Source: Streptomyces sp. NBC_00461
Lineage (GTDB): Bacteria > Actinomycetota > Actinomycetes > Streptomycetales > Streptomycetaceae
DNA length: 64,000 nt
NCBI RefSeq assembly: GCF_036013935.1
Contig: NZ_CP107902.1
Span: 5,675,001 to 5,739,000, forward strand
Direction of reading: 5' to 3'
Position 1 is the first letter of the stretch. Each line of letters starts with the position of its first letter. The notes under the pieces were generated by a model. That model was not told the origin of the DNA. It did not search any database and saw only the letters and a list, made by a program, of their open reading frames with translations. A program made the translations under genes and the position numbers. Below are positions 1-8,367 of the stretch, in pieces.

Positions 1-473
1 TGTTCGGCTACGACCCGCGGCTGCAGTTCGTGCACGAGGACGACGTGATCGAGGTGCTGCGGATCGCCTCGCACGACCCGGCGCGGGGCACGCTCAACAG
101 CGGCACCTTCAACATCGCCGGCGACGGGGTCCTGTTGCTCTCCCAGTGCTCCAGGCGGCTCGGCCGTCCCACGGTGCCGCTGCTGCTGCCGGCGGTCACC
201 TGGGCGGGGTCCCTGGTGCGCACGCTGGGCATGACGGACTTCTCGCCCGAACAGATCCGGCTGCTCACCCACGGCCGGGTCGTGGCGACGGACCAGATGC
301 GTGAGACGCTCGGATTCAAGCCGAAGTACACGACGGCGGAGACCTTCGCGGACTTCGCGCGCAGTCACGGACCCGGGCTCCTGCCGCCGGAGGCCCTCGC
401 GGGGGCCGTCGACCGGATCGCCGCGCTGCCCGTCCCGGGCAGCGGCCACCCCCCGACGCAGAGCGCCAACTGA
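1..473 (+). CDS. NAD-dependent epimerase/dehydratase family protein, C-terminal part
   Basis: The reading frame is open from the window edge and ends at a TGA 14 bases before the acyltransferase gene, so the N-terminal Rossmann half is outside. The visible part begins FGYDPRLQFVHEDDVIEVL and continues with GTFNIAGDG, the usual substrate-domain pattern of extended short-chain dehydrogenases related to UDP-glucose 4-epimerase. The C-terminus is proline-rich. Substrate cannot be told from this half. The tight spacing to the next gene suggests co-transcription with the acyltransferase, which would fit a glycolipid or phospholipid role, but that is inference. Confidence 0.75.
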   Translation, partial: FGYDPRLQFVHEDDVIEVLRIASHDPARGTLNSGTFNIAGDGVLLLSQCSRRLGRPTVPLLLPAVTWAGSLVRTLGMTDFSPEQIRLLTHGRVVATDQMRETLGFKPKYTTAETFADFARSHGPGLLPPEALAGAVDRIAALPVPGSGHPPTQSAN

Positions 474-487
474 GGAGCGCATCAACG

Positions 488-1540
488 ATGGCGGACGCCA
501 AGGTCATTCCGTTCGACGACGACCGGTCCCGCGGGAGTGCCGTACAGCGGCCGCCGCGGCGCCGGGGCGTGGGGAGCCGACGCAGGACCACGGAACCCGC
601 GCTGGTCGGAGAGGTCCAGCCCCTGCCAGGCAGGGCGTCTGCGCAGCATGATGTTCCCGTGACGCATGAGGAACAGCCGCCGCGGCAGGCGCAGAACGAC
701 GGTGGTGTGGAGCGGCGCATCGCCGGCGGTCTCTCCTTCCTGCGCCGCCGCCTGACCGGCGACTACGAGGTCGACGACTTCGGCTACGACGAGGAGTTGA
801 CCGACCAGGTCCTGATGTCGATGCTGCGCCCGGTGTACGAGAAGTACTTCCGGGTCGAGGTGAAGGGCATCGAGAACATCCCGTCGGACGGCGGCGCGCT
901 GATCGTCGCCAACCACTCCGGGACTCTCCCGCTGGACGGCCTGATGATGCAGGTCGCCGTCCACGACAACCACCCCGCGGGCCGCCATCTGCGGCTGCTG
1001 GCGGCGGACCTGGTGTTCATGCTCCCCGTGGTCAACGAACTGGCCCGCAAGCTCGGCCACACCCTGGCCTGTGCGGAGGACGCCGATCGGCTGCTGGGGC
1101 AGGGCGAGCTGGTCGGAGTCATGCCGGAGGGCTTCAAGGGCATCGGCAAGCCCTTCAGCGAGCGCTACAAGCTCCAGCGCTTCGGCCGTGGCGGCTTCGT
1201 CTCCACGGCGCTGCGGCACGGCACGCCGATCATCCCGTGCTCGATCGTCGGGGCCGAGGAGATCTACCCGATGATCGGCAACGCGAAGACGCTGGCGCGG
1301 CTGCTCGGCTTCCCGTACTTCCCGCTGACGCCGACGTTCCCGTGGCTGGGCCCGCTGGGTGCGATCCCGTTGCCGACGAAGTGGACGATCCAGTTCGGCG
1401 AGCCGATCCGGACGGACGGCTATCCGCCGGAGGCCGGCGAGGACCCGATGCTGATGTTCAACCTGACCGACCAGGTACGGGAGCAGATCCAGCACACCCT
1501 CTACAAGTTGCTGGTGCAGCGGAGGTCGGTGTTCTTCTGA
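488..1540 (+). CDS. PlsC-type lysophospholipid acyltransferase family protein
   Basis: A 350-residue protein. After a poorly conserved, charged N-terminal 75 residues comes a glycerolipid acyltransferase domain: NHSGTLPLDG is the HX4D catalytic motif, and MPEGFKGIGKP is the PEG motif that binds the glycerol phosphate. Such enzymes transfer an acyl chain to lysophosphatidate or a related acceptor at the membrane. The start is the ATG behind GAGGAGCGC. It lies directly downstream of the epimerase-like gene. The exact acceptor is not known. Confidence 0.85.
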   Translation: MADAKVIPFDDDRSRGSAVQRPPRRRGVGSRRRTTEPALVGEVQPLPGRASAQHDVPVTHEEQPPRQAQNDGGVERRIAGGLSFLRRRLTGDYEVDDFGYDEELTDQVLMSMLRPVYEKYFRVEVKGIENIPSDGGALIVANHSGTLPLDGLMMQVAVHDNHPAGRHLRLLAADLVFMLPVVNELARKLGHTLACAEDADRLLGQGELVGVMPEGFKGIGKPFSERYKLQRFGRGGFVSTALRHGTPIIPCSIVGAEEIYPMIGNAKTLARLLGFPYFPLTPTFPWLGPLGAIPLPTKWTIQFGEPIRTDGYPPEAGEDPMLMFNLTDQVREQIQHTLYKLLVQRRSVFF

Positions 1541-1584
1541 GGGGGCTCGGGAGGGCTCCGGGGGGCGCAGGGTTCTGGGCATGG

Positions 1585-1622
1585 CGATGGGGGCGTCCCT
1601 CCTGAGAGAGACGCCCCCATCG
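1585..1622. terminator. Bidirectional terminator
   Basis: A 13-bp perfect stem (CGATGGGGGCGTC with GACGCCCCCATCG) around a 12-base loop lies between the convergent acyltransferase and rsbN genes. It would serve both. Confidence 0.75.
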
Positions 1623-1651
1623 CCGTACCTGCCTGCCGGCCGGATGCCTGA

Positions 1652-2884
1652 CTACTGGCCGGTGTCCTCGCTGTCGATGCCGAGGCCCGGGAGCAGGCCC
1701 GGGAGGAGCGGTGGGATGGTCACGTCCGGTTCGCTGGTGGGCGGCTTGCTTGCGGACGGGGAGGCGCTGCCGCTGTCCTTGGGCGGGTCGAGCAGGCCTC
1801 CGGTGCTGCCTCCGAGCAGGCCCTCTCCGGTGGACCCGGCCGACTGGCTGGGGCTGCTGGAGTGGCCGCCTTCTGAGGAGCCGCTGCCGGCGCTGGGCGT
1901 CGTCGACCGCCTGCCGGAGCCGGACGTGCCCTTGGACGCCGTCCCCGAGGAGTGTCGCTTGCCGTCGCCGCCGCCCTGGGCCGGGGACTGCGGCAGCAGG
2001 GACTGCAGGGGGGCGACCTCTTCGTCTATGGCGTCGAACACGGACGACAGCTGGTTGCTGACGTCCCCGAGCTGGACCGGAAGCCTTTGGCGCAAGGCGC
2101 CCCAGGCGTCGCGGTGCGAACGCGAGAAGGCGGAGAGTGCCTGGATGGGGCCCAGGGACTCGGGGTCGCGCTCGTACGCCTCGTGCAGCAGCCGATGGCC
2201 CTCGGACGCGTCGTGTGTCATGCCCGCCAGGGTGCGGCGGATCTCGCCGAGGGACTCGTGGTCGAGCTGGGCGCCGCCGCGGCCGCGCTCCATCAGTCGG
2301 CGGGCTTCGCTCAGCCGGGTGGACGCCTGGTCGAGGTAGGCCACGCCGCGCTGGTCGTCCCCCTCGGACATGTAGTTGAGCTTGAAGTCCTCGATGCCTC
2401 GCTTGAGCCCGTAGAGCGAGTCTCCGGGCAGCGCGTCCGAGCTGGCCGCGGCGACTCCGCCGAAGGCGCCCGCCGCGACGCCGACACTCAGCCCGCCCGC
2501 GGCCAGGCCCTTGGTCAGCCGCGACCGGGGCCGCAGTTTGCCCAGTGTGCTCGCGCGGTGGGCACCGCGAGAGCGCTGCTGGGGTACCGAAGCATCCGCC
2601 GCCTCGCCACCGGCGCCCTCCTGCAGCATGGCCTCGAACGCGGCCACCAGCTGAGCCCGCTGGACGACCTTGACCTCAGGGTCCAGCTCCGGTCTTGGCA
2701 GCTCGCCGAGACCCTCCGTGAGGACCAACAGACGGCCGTGCTCGGACTGTTCCGCAGCAGCCGGGGCCGGTTCCGGCCCCTCGGACTGCTCGGCCGCCGT
2801 GCCCCGGTCCGACTGCTCCTCCAGGGCCTGGGCGAAGGCGTTCGCCCGCCGGTGTGCCGATACGTTCGCGATCACTGGCGGCAC
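1652..2884 (-). CDS. rsbN: RsbN-like membrane anti-sigma factor for BldN (DUF5667)
   Basis: A 410-residue protein lying directly downstream of bldN on the same strand. Its N-terminal ~120 residues are cytoplasmic and charged, starting MPPVIANVSAHRRANAFAQA. A hydrophobic segment around residues 155-180 (LAAGGLSVGVAAGAFGGVAA) is the likely transmembrane helix. A helical DUF5667-type region follows with LPGDSLYGLKRGIEDFKL, then a Ser/Gly/Pro-rich tail. Known biology: RsbN is the transmembrane anti-sigma factor that holds BldN, and its own promoter is BldN-dependent. The match rests on gene order and domain layout. A candidate BldN promoter lies upstream at 3006-3034. Confidence 0.85.
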   Translation of the reverse strand: MPPVIANVSAHRRANAFAQALEEQSDRGTAAEQSEGPEPAPAAAEQSEHGRLLVLTEGLGELPRPELDPEVKVVQRAQLVAAFEAMLQEGAGGEAADASVPQQRSRGAHRASTLGKLRPRSRLTKGLAAGGLSVGVAAGAFGGVAAASSDALPGDSLYGLKRGIEDFKLNYMSEGDDQRGVAYLDQASTRLSEARRLMERGRGGAQLDHESLGEIRRTLAGMTHDASEGHRLLHEAYERDPESLGPIQALSAFSRSHRDAWGALRQRLPVQLGDVSNQLSSVFDAIDEEVAPLQSLLPQSPAQGGGDGKRHSSGTASKGTSGSGRRSTTPSAGSGSSEGGHSSSPSQSAGSTGEGLLGGSTGGLLDPPKDSGSASPSASKPPTSEPDVTIPPLLPGLLPGLGIDSEDTGQ

Positions 2885-3005
2885 CTCCTCTCATCATGAC
2901 GGTCGACTCCCCAGGGGGTCCTGAGGGTTGCACGCTCTGACCACATCCACACGATCCAGCGATCGAAGACGGCCAGGGAGTGACCACAGGGAGCCTGCAT
3001 CCCGC

Positions 3006-3034
3006 ACAACGAGCGTGTCGGCACTTGGGTTACG
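3006..3034 (-). promoter_or_regulatory. Candidate BldN-type promoter of rsbN
   Basis: On the minus strand CGTAAC (3034-3029) is followed after 17 bases by CGTTGT (3011-3006). The BldN consensus I recall is CGTAAC, about 16 bases, CGTTGA. It lies about 120 bases before the rsbN start, as expected for the known feedback loop. Confidence 0.55.
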
Positions 3035-3101
3035 GACGACGGATGATCGGAACCGAAAGTCAACGCACTTTCACTGATTGCTAGTTGGGTATCACTGAGC
3101 G

Positions 3102-3875
3102 TCAGCGGGCGTCGTCCGGGAGAAGGCGGGCCAGGGTACGTACGGCTCGGTACTGAAGGGTCTTGATGGCGCCCTCGTTCTTGCCCATCACCCGAGCGGT
3201 CTCGGCGACGGAGAGGCCCTGGAGGAAGCGGAGGGTCACGCACTCCTGCTGCTGGGGGTTGAGCCGGCGCACGGCGTCGAGAAGCGCGGCGTTGGAGAGG
3301 GACTCCAGGACGGAGTCCTCGGGGGAGCGCTCGACCTCGTTGGCGTCGAGCATCTCGCCGGTCGTCACCTCCAGGCGGAAGCGACTGGACTTGAAGTGGT
3401 CGGCCACGAGGTTGCGGGCGATGGTGACCAGCCAGGCGCCGAAGTCACGACCTTGCCAGGTGAAGGTGCCGATACGGCGCAGGGCGCGCAGGAACGTCTC
3501 ACTGGTGAGGTCCTCGGCGGTGGCCTTGCCGCCGACGCGGTAGTAGATGTACCGGTACACGGTGTCGCTGTACTGGTCGTAGAGGCGGCCGAAGGCGTCG
3601 GCCTCGCCGGCCTGGGCGCGTTCGACCAGGTCCATCATGCGGGCGCTGTCGCTGTCCGCGGCCGGACGGCGGGTGGTGGCGGTGCCGGCCGTGCGGCTGC
3701 GCCTGCCGACGGCGGCGCTGCCGTCGGCGAGCGCGTAGCACGGGCCGACGGGGGTGTTGGCAACGGCAAGGGCGGGGACGGCGTACGCGGTGGGGACGAA
3801 GCCGCGCAACAGGTCTAGGACCGTTGCGCGCAGCGTAGCCAGGCCCGAGGCGTCAACCCCGACGTGTGGGTACAC
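3102..3875 (-). CDS. bldN: ECF RNA polymerase sigma factor BldN (AdsA)
   Basis: A 257-residue extracytoplasmic-function sigma factor. Region 2 runs over about residues 85-150 (DAFGRLYDQYSDTVYRYIYY and AEDLTSETFLRAL), and region 4 covers the last 65 residues (LNPQQQECVTLRFLQGLSVAE). The unusual ~80-residue N-terminal extension before MMDLVERAQ is typical of BldN, which is made as a pro-sigma and loses its N-terminus by proteolysis. The start is a GTG behind GGGAG. In Streptomyces BldN drives aerial mycelium genes, including chaplins and rodlins, and is held by RsbN encoded next door. Length, extension and neighbour all agree. Confidence 0.95.
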   Translation of the reverse strand: MYPHVGVDASGLATLRATVLDLLRGFVPTAYAVPALAVANTPVGPCYALADGSAAVGRRSRTAGTATTRRPAADSDSARMMDLVERAQAGEADAFGRLYDQYSDTVYRYIYYRVGGKATAEDLTSETFLRALRRIGTFTWQGRDFGAWLVTIARNLVADHFKSSRFRLEVTTGEMLDANEVERSPEDSVLESLSNAALLDAVRRLNPQQQECVTLRFLQGLSVAETARVMGKNEGAIKTLQYRAVRTLARLLPDDAR

Positions 3876-4152
3876 GGGACTCCCAGAGGCAGAGCTTCCA
3901 TCACGTGCAGTGCGGGACCTTTCACCCGTCGTAGCGACGGAGGGGTACCGGTTTGCGTCTGAGGAGAATAACGCTTCGTGCAGGCGCTGCTACACCCAGT
4001 TGCTCAAATCATCGATTACGTCGCTTCCGTAACCCATTCAGGCCCGATCAAGTGCCGTTGCGTGACCGGTTGTTGATCGAAATGGTTCGGATTACGAGTG
4101 AGAACAGGGCGTGTTGTGGCCGTGTGCAGCCAATGGGACTGGATAAACGCAG
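3876..4152 (-). promoter_or_regulatory. bldN upstream region
   Basis: About 280 bases without a gene separate bldN from the HAD gene terminator. The long leader is typical of bldN. I see AT-rich patches around 3960-4100, but no operator I can name with confidence. Confidence 0.4.
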
Positions 4153-4182
4153 GACGGGCCGGGAAACCTGACCCGGCCCGTC
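4153..4182. terminator. Rho-independent-like hairpin
   Basis: An 11-bp stem (GACGGGCCGGG with CCCGGCCCGTC) around an 8-base loop lies just downstream of the HAD phosphatase stop. There is no T-run, as is common in Streptomyces. Confidence 0.65.
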
Positions 4183-4212
4183 GTGTCGTGCTGCGTCGTG
4201 CTGCTCCGACTG

Positions 4213-5136
4213 TCAGCGGCGGCGTTTGTGCAGTGCGATCGCCGCCGCCGTTCCACCTGCCACCGCGCCGACGCCGGCTGCTGCCGGGATGCCGACCTTG
4301 GCCGCCTTGCGGCCCGTGCGGTAGTCGCGCAGGCGCCAGTCCAGGTTGCGGGCGTGCTTGCGGAGCTTGGTGTCCGGGTTGATGGCGTAGGGGTGGCCGA
4401 CCAGGGACAGCATCGGGATGTCGTTGTGACTGTCGCTGTAGGCGGCGCAGCGGGTCAGGTCCAGGCCCTCCGCCGCGGCCAGCGCGCGAACCGCCTCCGC
4501 CTTCGCCGGGCCGTGCAGGGGCTCGCCCACCAGCTTGCCCGTGTAGACGCCGTCGACGGACTCGGCCACCGTGCCCAGGGCGCCGGTGAGGCCGAGGCGG
4601 CGGGCGATCACCGTGGCGATCTCCACCGGCGCCGCCGTGACCAGCCACACCTTCTGGCCCGCGTCCAGGTGCGCCTGGGCGAGTGCCCGCGTGCCCGGCC
4701 AGATCCGCTCCGCCATGTACTCGTCGTAGATCTCCTCGCCGATCGACTGCAGTTCGGCGACGCGGTGGCCCTTCACGATGGACAGGGCCGAGTCGCGGGC
4801 CTCCTGCATGTGCTCGGGGTCCTCGACGCCGGCCAGCCGGAACCACGCCTGCTGCCAGGCGAACTTGGCGAGATCGCGGGTCTCGAAGAACTTCCGCTTG
4901 TACAGGCCCCGGCCGAAGTGGAAGAGAGCGGCGCCCTGCATGACGGTGTTGTCGAGATCGAAGAAGGCGGCAGCCTTGTCGTCGCCGAGTACCGGGAAGA
5001 CCGGTTCCTCCGGGGGGATGTCCTGCGAGGACTTGCGCGCTGCCTCCGCAGAGGCCTCGCCTGCCAACACGCTCCGCGCCGTGGCGGAGCGCCTACGGGG
5101 AGTGAGCCATCCGAGAGCGGCCATGACCGTGAGCAT
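4213..5136 (-). CDS. HAD-superfamily (SerB-like, IB) phosphatase
   Basis: About 307 residues. HAD motif I is FFDLDNTVMQG with the nucleophile and acid aspartates. Motif II is WLVTAAPVE, and motif IV is AYSDSHNDIPML. The helical cap between motifs I and II (FHFGRGLYKRKFF) is typical of subclass IB. The C-terminus ends in a hydrophobic Ala/Gly segment and KRRR, which may anchor it in the membrane. The start is uncertain: MLTVMAAL at 5136 or MAAL at 5124; no good ribosome-binding site sits at either. The substrate is unknown. It is divergent from the glutaredoxin gene. Confidence 0.85.
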   Translation of the reverse strand: MLTVMAALGWLTPRRRSATARSVLAGEASAEAARKSSQDIPPEEPVFPVLGDDKAAAFFDLDNTVMQGAALFHFGRGLYKRKFFETRDLAKFAWQQAWFRLAGVEDPEHMQEARDSALSIVKGHRVAELQSIGEEIYDEYMAERIWPGTRALAQAHLDAGQKVWLVTAAPVEIATVIARRLGLTGALGTVAESVDGVYTGKLVGEPLHGPAKAEAVRALAAAEGLDLTRCAAYSDSHNDIPMLSLVGHPYAINPDTKLRKHARNLDWRLRDYRTGRKAAKVGIPAAAGVGAVAGGTAAAIALHKRRR

Positions 5137-5299
5137 AGCCAGTTTGTTCGGTGCCTCCAGACGCGAGAGGTTTGGAAGCTGTGAACTCTCCGCGACCGTG
5201 TCGTTAAAGAACTGATGCGATCCGCCCGTTCGTTGCCCTCCCCGCGGCGGTTTCGCGGGGTGTCCCGCCGCCGGGCTCCCGCGCGCGAGAATGGCCGAC

Positions 5300-5572
5300 A
5301 TGAGTCCCCTCTTCCGACGTAAGCCCGCTCCGCACGAGCGGACGGTCACTCTCATCGGCAAACCCGACTGCCATCTGTGCGACGACGCGCGGCTGGTGGT
5401 CGGGAAGGTCTGCGGCGAACTCGGCGTTTCCTGGGAGGAGAAGGACATCACCCAGGACAAGGGGCTGCACGACGAGTACTGGGAGCAGATCCCCGTGGTT
5501 CTCGTCGACGGCCTGCAGCACACCTTCTGGCGGGTGGACGAGGGCCGCCTGCGCAAAGAACTGACCGACTAG
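5300..5572 (+). CDS. Glutaredoxin-family protein
   Basis: About 90 residues with a thioredoxin-like fold: beta strand VTLIGKPDC, redox motif CHLC, then QIPVVLVDG containing the conserved cis-proline. This is the DUF836/YruB-like glutaredoxin group, likely a small cytoplasmic thiol-disulfide protein. An in-frame ATG at 5291 is an alternative start; MSPLFRRKP fits the family better. It precedes the redox-sensing rex operon. Confidence 0.85.
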   Translation: MSPLFRRKPAPHERTVTLIGKPDCHLCDDARLVVGKVCGELGVSWEEKDITQDKGLHDEYWEQIPVVLVDGLQHTFWRVDEGRLRKELTD

Positions 5573-5724
5573 TACAAGACCGTACGAACGTCGCCTAGGA
5601 TCGATGGCGATCTGGTCTCGGGGGCGGGATTCACGAGGAGCGTGGCGGTTTTGCCCCCTGGGATGCGCCTGGGACGCGTGTGCGTGACCCCGGTCACGTT
5701 GGCCGGGCAAAACGGACACCATCT

Positions 5725-5742
5725 TTGTGCACGCGTTCACAA
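5725..5742. promoter_or_regulatory. Rex operator (ROP)
   Basis: TTGTGCACGCGTTCACAA differs by one base from the perfect Streptomyces ROP palindrome TTGTGAACGCGTTCACAA. It lies 77 bases upstream of the rex start, where Rex is known to repress its own rex-hem operon when NADH is low. Confidence 0.9.
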
Positions 5743-5818
5743 AGACATAGCCTGCTGTCGACGGGGCGGTCTGGGTACGTGTGACCGCCTACAGCCCCGC
5801 TCTACCCGCAGGAGCACC

Positions 5819-6580
5819 GTGGCAACTGGCCGATCTCACCGACCGGCGACCCGTAGCCGAGGGATTCCCGAGGCCACCGTCGCCAGGCTTCCGCTGTACC
5901 TCCGCGCGCTGACCGGACTGTCGGAGCGCTCGGTACCCACGGTTTCGTCCGAGGAACTCGCCGCCGCCGCGGGCGTCAACTCCGCGAAGCTGCGCAAGGA
6001 CTTCTCGTACCTGGGGTCGTACGGCACCCGTGGTGTGGGCTACGACGTCGAGTATCTCGTCTACCAGATCTCGCGTGAGCTGGGGCTCACCCAGGACTGG
6101 CCGGTTGTGATCGTCGGTATCGGCAATCTCGGCGCCGCCCTGGCCAACTACGGCGGGTTCGCCTCCCGCGGGTTCCGTGTCGCGGCCCTCATAGACGCAG
6201 ACCCGGCGATGGCCGGCAAGCCCGTCGCGGGGATCCGCGTGCAGCACTCCGATGAGCTGGAAAAGATCATCGAGGACAACGGCGTGAGCATCGGCGTCAT
6301 CGCCACCCCCGCCGGTGCCGCCCAGCCGGTCTGCGACCGGCTCGTGGCCGCCGGCGTCACCTCCATCCTGAACTTCGCGCCGACCGTGCTGACCGTCCCG
6401 GACGGCGTCGACGTACGCAAGGTCGATCTCTCGATCGAGCTGCAGATCCTCGCCTTCCACGAGCAGCGCAAGGCCGGCGAGGAGGCCGCGGCGAACGACG
6501 GCGCGGGACCGGCCGCCGCCCGCAAGGAGTCCACCGAGCAGGGCCCGGACGGGGACGTACCCGCCGTGATGCCGGCATGA
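5819..6580 (+). CDS. rex: Redox-sensing transcriptional repressor Rex
   Basis: A 253-residue protein. The N-terminal winged helix holds VSSEELAAAAGVNSAKLRKD followed by FSYLGSYGTRGVGYDV. The Rossmann domain has VIVGIGNLGAALANY for NADH/NAD+ binding, and a C-terminal helix (LSIELQILAFHEQ) for domain swapping in the dimer. Rex senses the NADH/NAD+ ratio and represses respiratory and heme genes when NADH is low. The frame is open further upstream, but GTG 5819 is chosen because GGAG lies just before it, the length fits the family and the operator would otherwise be inside the gene. Its stop overlaps hemA by ATGA. Confidence 0.95.
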   Translation: MATGRSHRPATRSRGIPEATVARLPLYLRALTGLSERSVPTVSSEELAAAAGVNSAKLRKDFSYLGSYGTRGVGYDVEYLVYQISRELGLTQDWPVVIVGIGNLGAALANYGGFASRGFRVAALIDADPAMAGKPVAGIRVQHSDELEKIIEDNGVSIGVIATPAGAAQPVCDRLVAAGVTSILNFAPTVLTVPDGVDVRKVDLSIELQILAFHEQRKAGEEAAANDGAGPAAARKESTEQGPDGDVPAVMPA

Positions 6581-8367
6581 GTCTCCTCGTCGTCGGGCTG
6601 AGCCACCGCAGCGCCCCGGTCAGCGTCCTGGAACGGGCCGCACTGAGCGCGGACGCCCAGATCAAGCTGCTGCAGGACACGGTCGCCGCCGAGCCCGCCA
6701 CCGAGGCCGCGGTCCTGGCCACCTGCAACCGCATCGAGCTGTACGCCGACGTCGACAAGTTCCACGCCGGTGTCGCCGAGCTGTCCACGCTGCTCGCCCA
6801 GCACAGCGGGGTGGGCCTGGAAGAGCTCACGCCCTATCTCTACGTCCACTACGAGGACCGGGCCGTCCATCATCTGTTCTCGGTGGCGTGCGGGCTGGAC
6901 TCCATGGTCGTGGGCGAGGGGCAGATCCTCGGGCAGATGAAGGACTCGCTGGCCAAGGCGCAGGACCTGCACACCGCGGGACGGCTGCTCAACGACCTGT
7001 TCCAGCAGGCGCTGCGGGTCGGCAAGCGCGCCCACTCCGAGACCGGCATCGACCGGGCCGGGCAGTCCCTGGTCACCTTCGGCCTGGAGCAGCTGTCCGC
7101 CGGAGCCGACGTCCAGGCGTGGGCCCGCGGCAAGAAGGCGCTGGTCATCGGCGCCGGCTCGATGTCCTCGCTGGCCGCCGCCACCCTCGTGCGGGCCGGG
7201 GTCACCGAGATCGTGATCGCCAACCGCACCGCCGACCGGGCCCAGCGGCTCGCACAGATACTGACCGAGGGCGACGGTACGGACGTGGCGGCCCGCGCGG
7301 TACCGATGGGTGCGGTGCCGGTCGAGCTGACACGTGCCGACGTCGTGGTGTCCTGTACCGGGGCGACCGGGCTGGTGCTGTCGGCCGAGACGATCGCGGG
7401 GGCGACCGAGGGCCGCACGCCGGGCGTGTCGGGCGGAAGCGCGGCGCAGACGGACGGCGGCTTCGGCCGTACGACAGCGGCGGCGACGGCCGTGTCCGGC
7501 CCGTCGGTCCCGGCCGCCGAGTCGGTCGTAGCCGATGAGTTCGCGCCCGCCGGCCTCGATGCCGAGGAAGGGTGTCCGCTCGATCTTCCCGCCGTGCCGG
7601 CCACCACCGGTTTCTCCGTGCTCGGCGAGGCAGCCGTGGCCGGAATGGCCGCCTCCGAGCTGGAGCAGCACGCGGCCTGGGTGGACAACGCCCCGCGGCC
7701 GCAGAGCTCCACCCCCGCGCCCGCCCCGGTCGTCGTGCTGGACCCCGCCGAGGACGCCGAGGCCATCGCGGCGCTCGCCGCCCTCGCCGCCTCCGTCGGC
7801 CGCATCCCCGAGCGCCGTAAGCCCGAGCCGGTCGTCGAGGCCCCGCGCCCCACACCCGTCCTCTTCCTCCTCGACCTCGCGATGCCCCGCGACATCGACG
7901 CGGCCGTGCACCGGCTCGCCGGGGTGCGGCTGGTGGACATCGAGTCGCTGGCCGAGGCTTCCGCCGACGCACCGATGGCCGCCGACGTCGACCAGGTCCG
8001 CCGTATCGTCTCCGACGAGGTCGCGGCCTTCGGGGCGGCGCTCCGGGCCGCGCACATCACGCCCACCGTGGTCGCCCTGCGGACGATGGCCGCCGACGTC
8101 GTCGCGAGCGAGATCGCGCGCCTTGAGGGGCGGCTGCCCGGGCTCGACGACAAGCACCGCGGCGAGATCACACAGACCGTCAAGCGCGTCGTCGACAAGC
8201 TGCTGCACGCGCCGACCGTACGGGTCAAGCAGCTCGCGGCCGAGCCCGGCGGCGCCGGGTACGCGGACGCGCTGCGCACCCTGTTCGACCTCGACCAGGA
8301 GGCGGTGGCCGCCGTCTCCCGGGCCGAAAACGACTCAGAGATCAGCAAGAACCGAGGGCCAGCATGA
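6577..8367 (+). CDS. hemA: Glutamyl-tRNA reductase
   Basis: This enzyme reduces Glu-tRNA to glutamate-1-semialdehyde with NADPH, the first committed step of C5 heme synthesis. The catalytic Cys50 is in ATCNRIELY, followed by GEGQILGQMKDS. The NADPH site is KALVIGAGSMSSLAA near residue 190, and the C-terminal dimerisation helices are from about residue 470. At 596 residues it is far longer than the usual ~430. The extra ~150 residues, about 275-425, are low-complexity Ala/Pro/Thr and split the Rossmann domain before LLDLAMPRDID. This is also seen in other Streptomyces. Start and stop overlap rex and hemC by ATGA, so translation is coupled. Confidence 0.95.
   Translation: MSLLVVGLSHRSAPVSVLERAALSADAQIKLLQDTVAAEPATEAAVLATCNRIELYADVDKFHAGVAELSTLLAQHSGVGLEELTPYLYVHYEDRAVHHLFSVACGLDSMVVGEGQILGQMKDSLAKAQDLHTAGRLLNDLFQQALRVGKRAHSETGIDRAGQSLVTFGLEQLSAGADVQAWARGKKALVIGAGSMSSLAAATLVRAGVTEIVIANRTADRAQRLAQILTEGDGTDVAARAVPMGAVPVELTRADVVVSCTGATGLVLSAETIAGATEGRTPGVSGGSAAQTDGGFGRTTAAATAVSGPSVPAAESVVADEFAPAGLDAEEGCPLDLPAVPATTGFSVLGEAAVAGMAASELEQHAAWVDNAPRPQSSTPAPAPVVVLDPAEDAEAIAALAALAASVGRIPERRKPEPVVEAPRPTPVLFLLDLAMPRDIDAAVHRLAGVRLVDIESLAEASADAPMAADVDQVRRIVSDEVAAFGAALRAAHITPTVVALRTMAADVVASEIARLEGRLPGLDDKHRGEITQTVKRVVDKLLHAPTVRVKQLAAEPGGAGYADALRTLFDLDQEAVAAVSRAENDSEISKNRGPA

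Noticed and set aside
6148..8208. A 686-codon minus-strand frame opposite rex and hemA
   Set aside because: Composition is that of an antisense shadow, and the plus-strand genes are certain.
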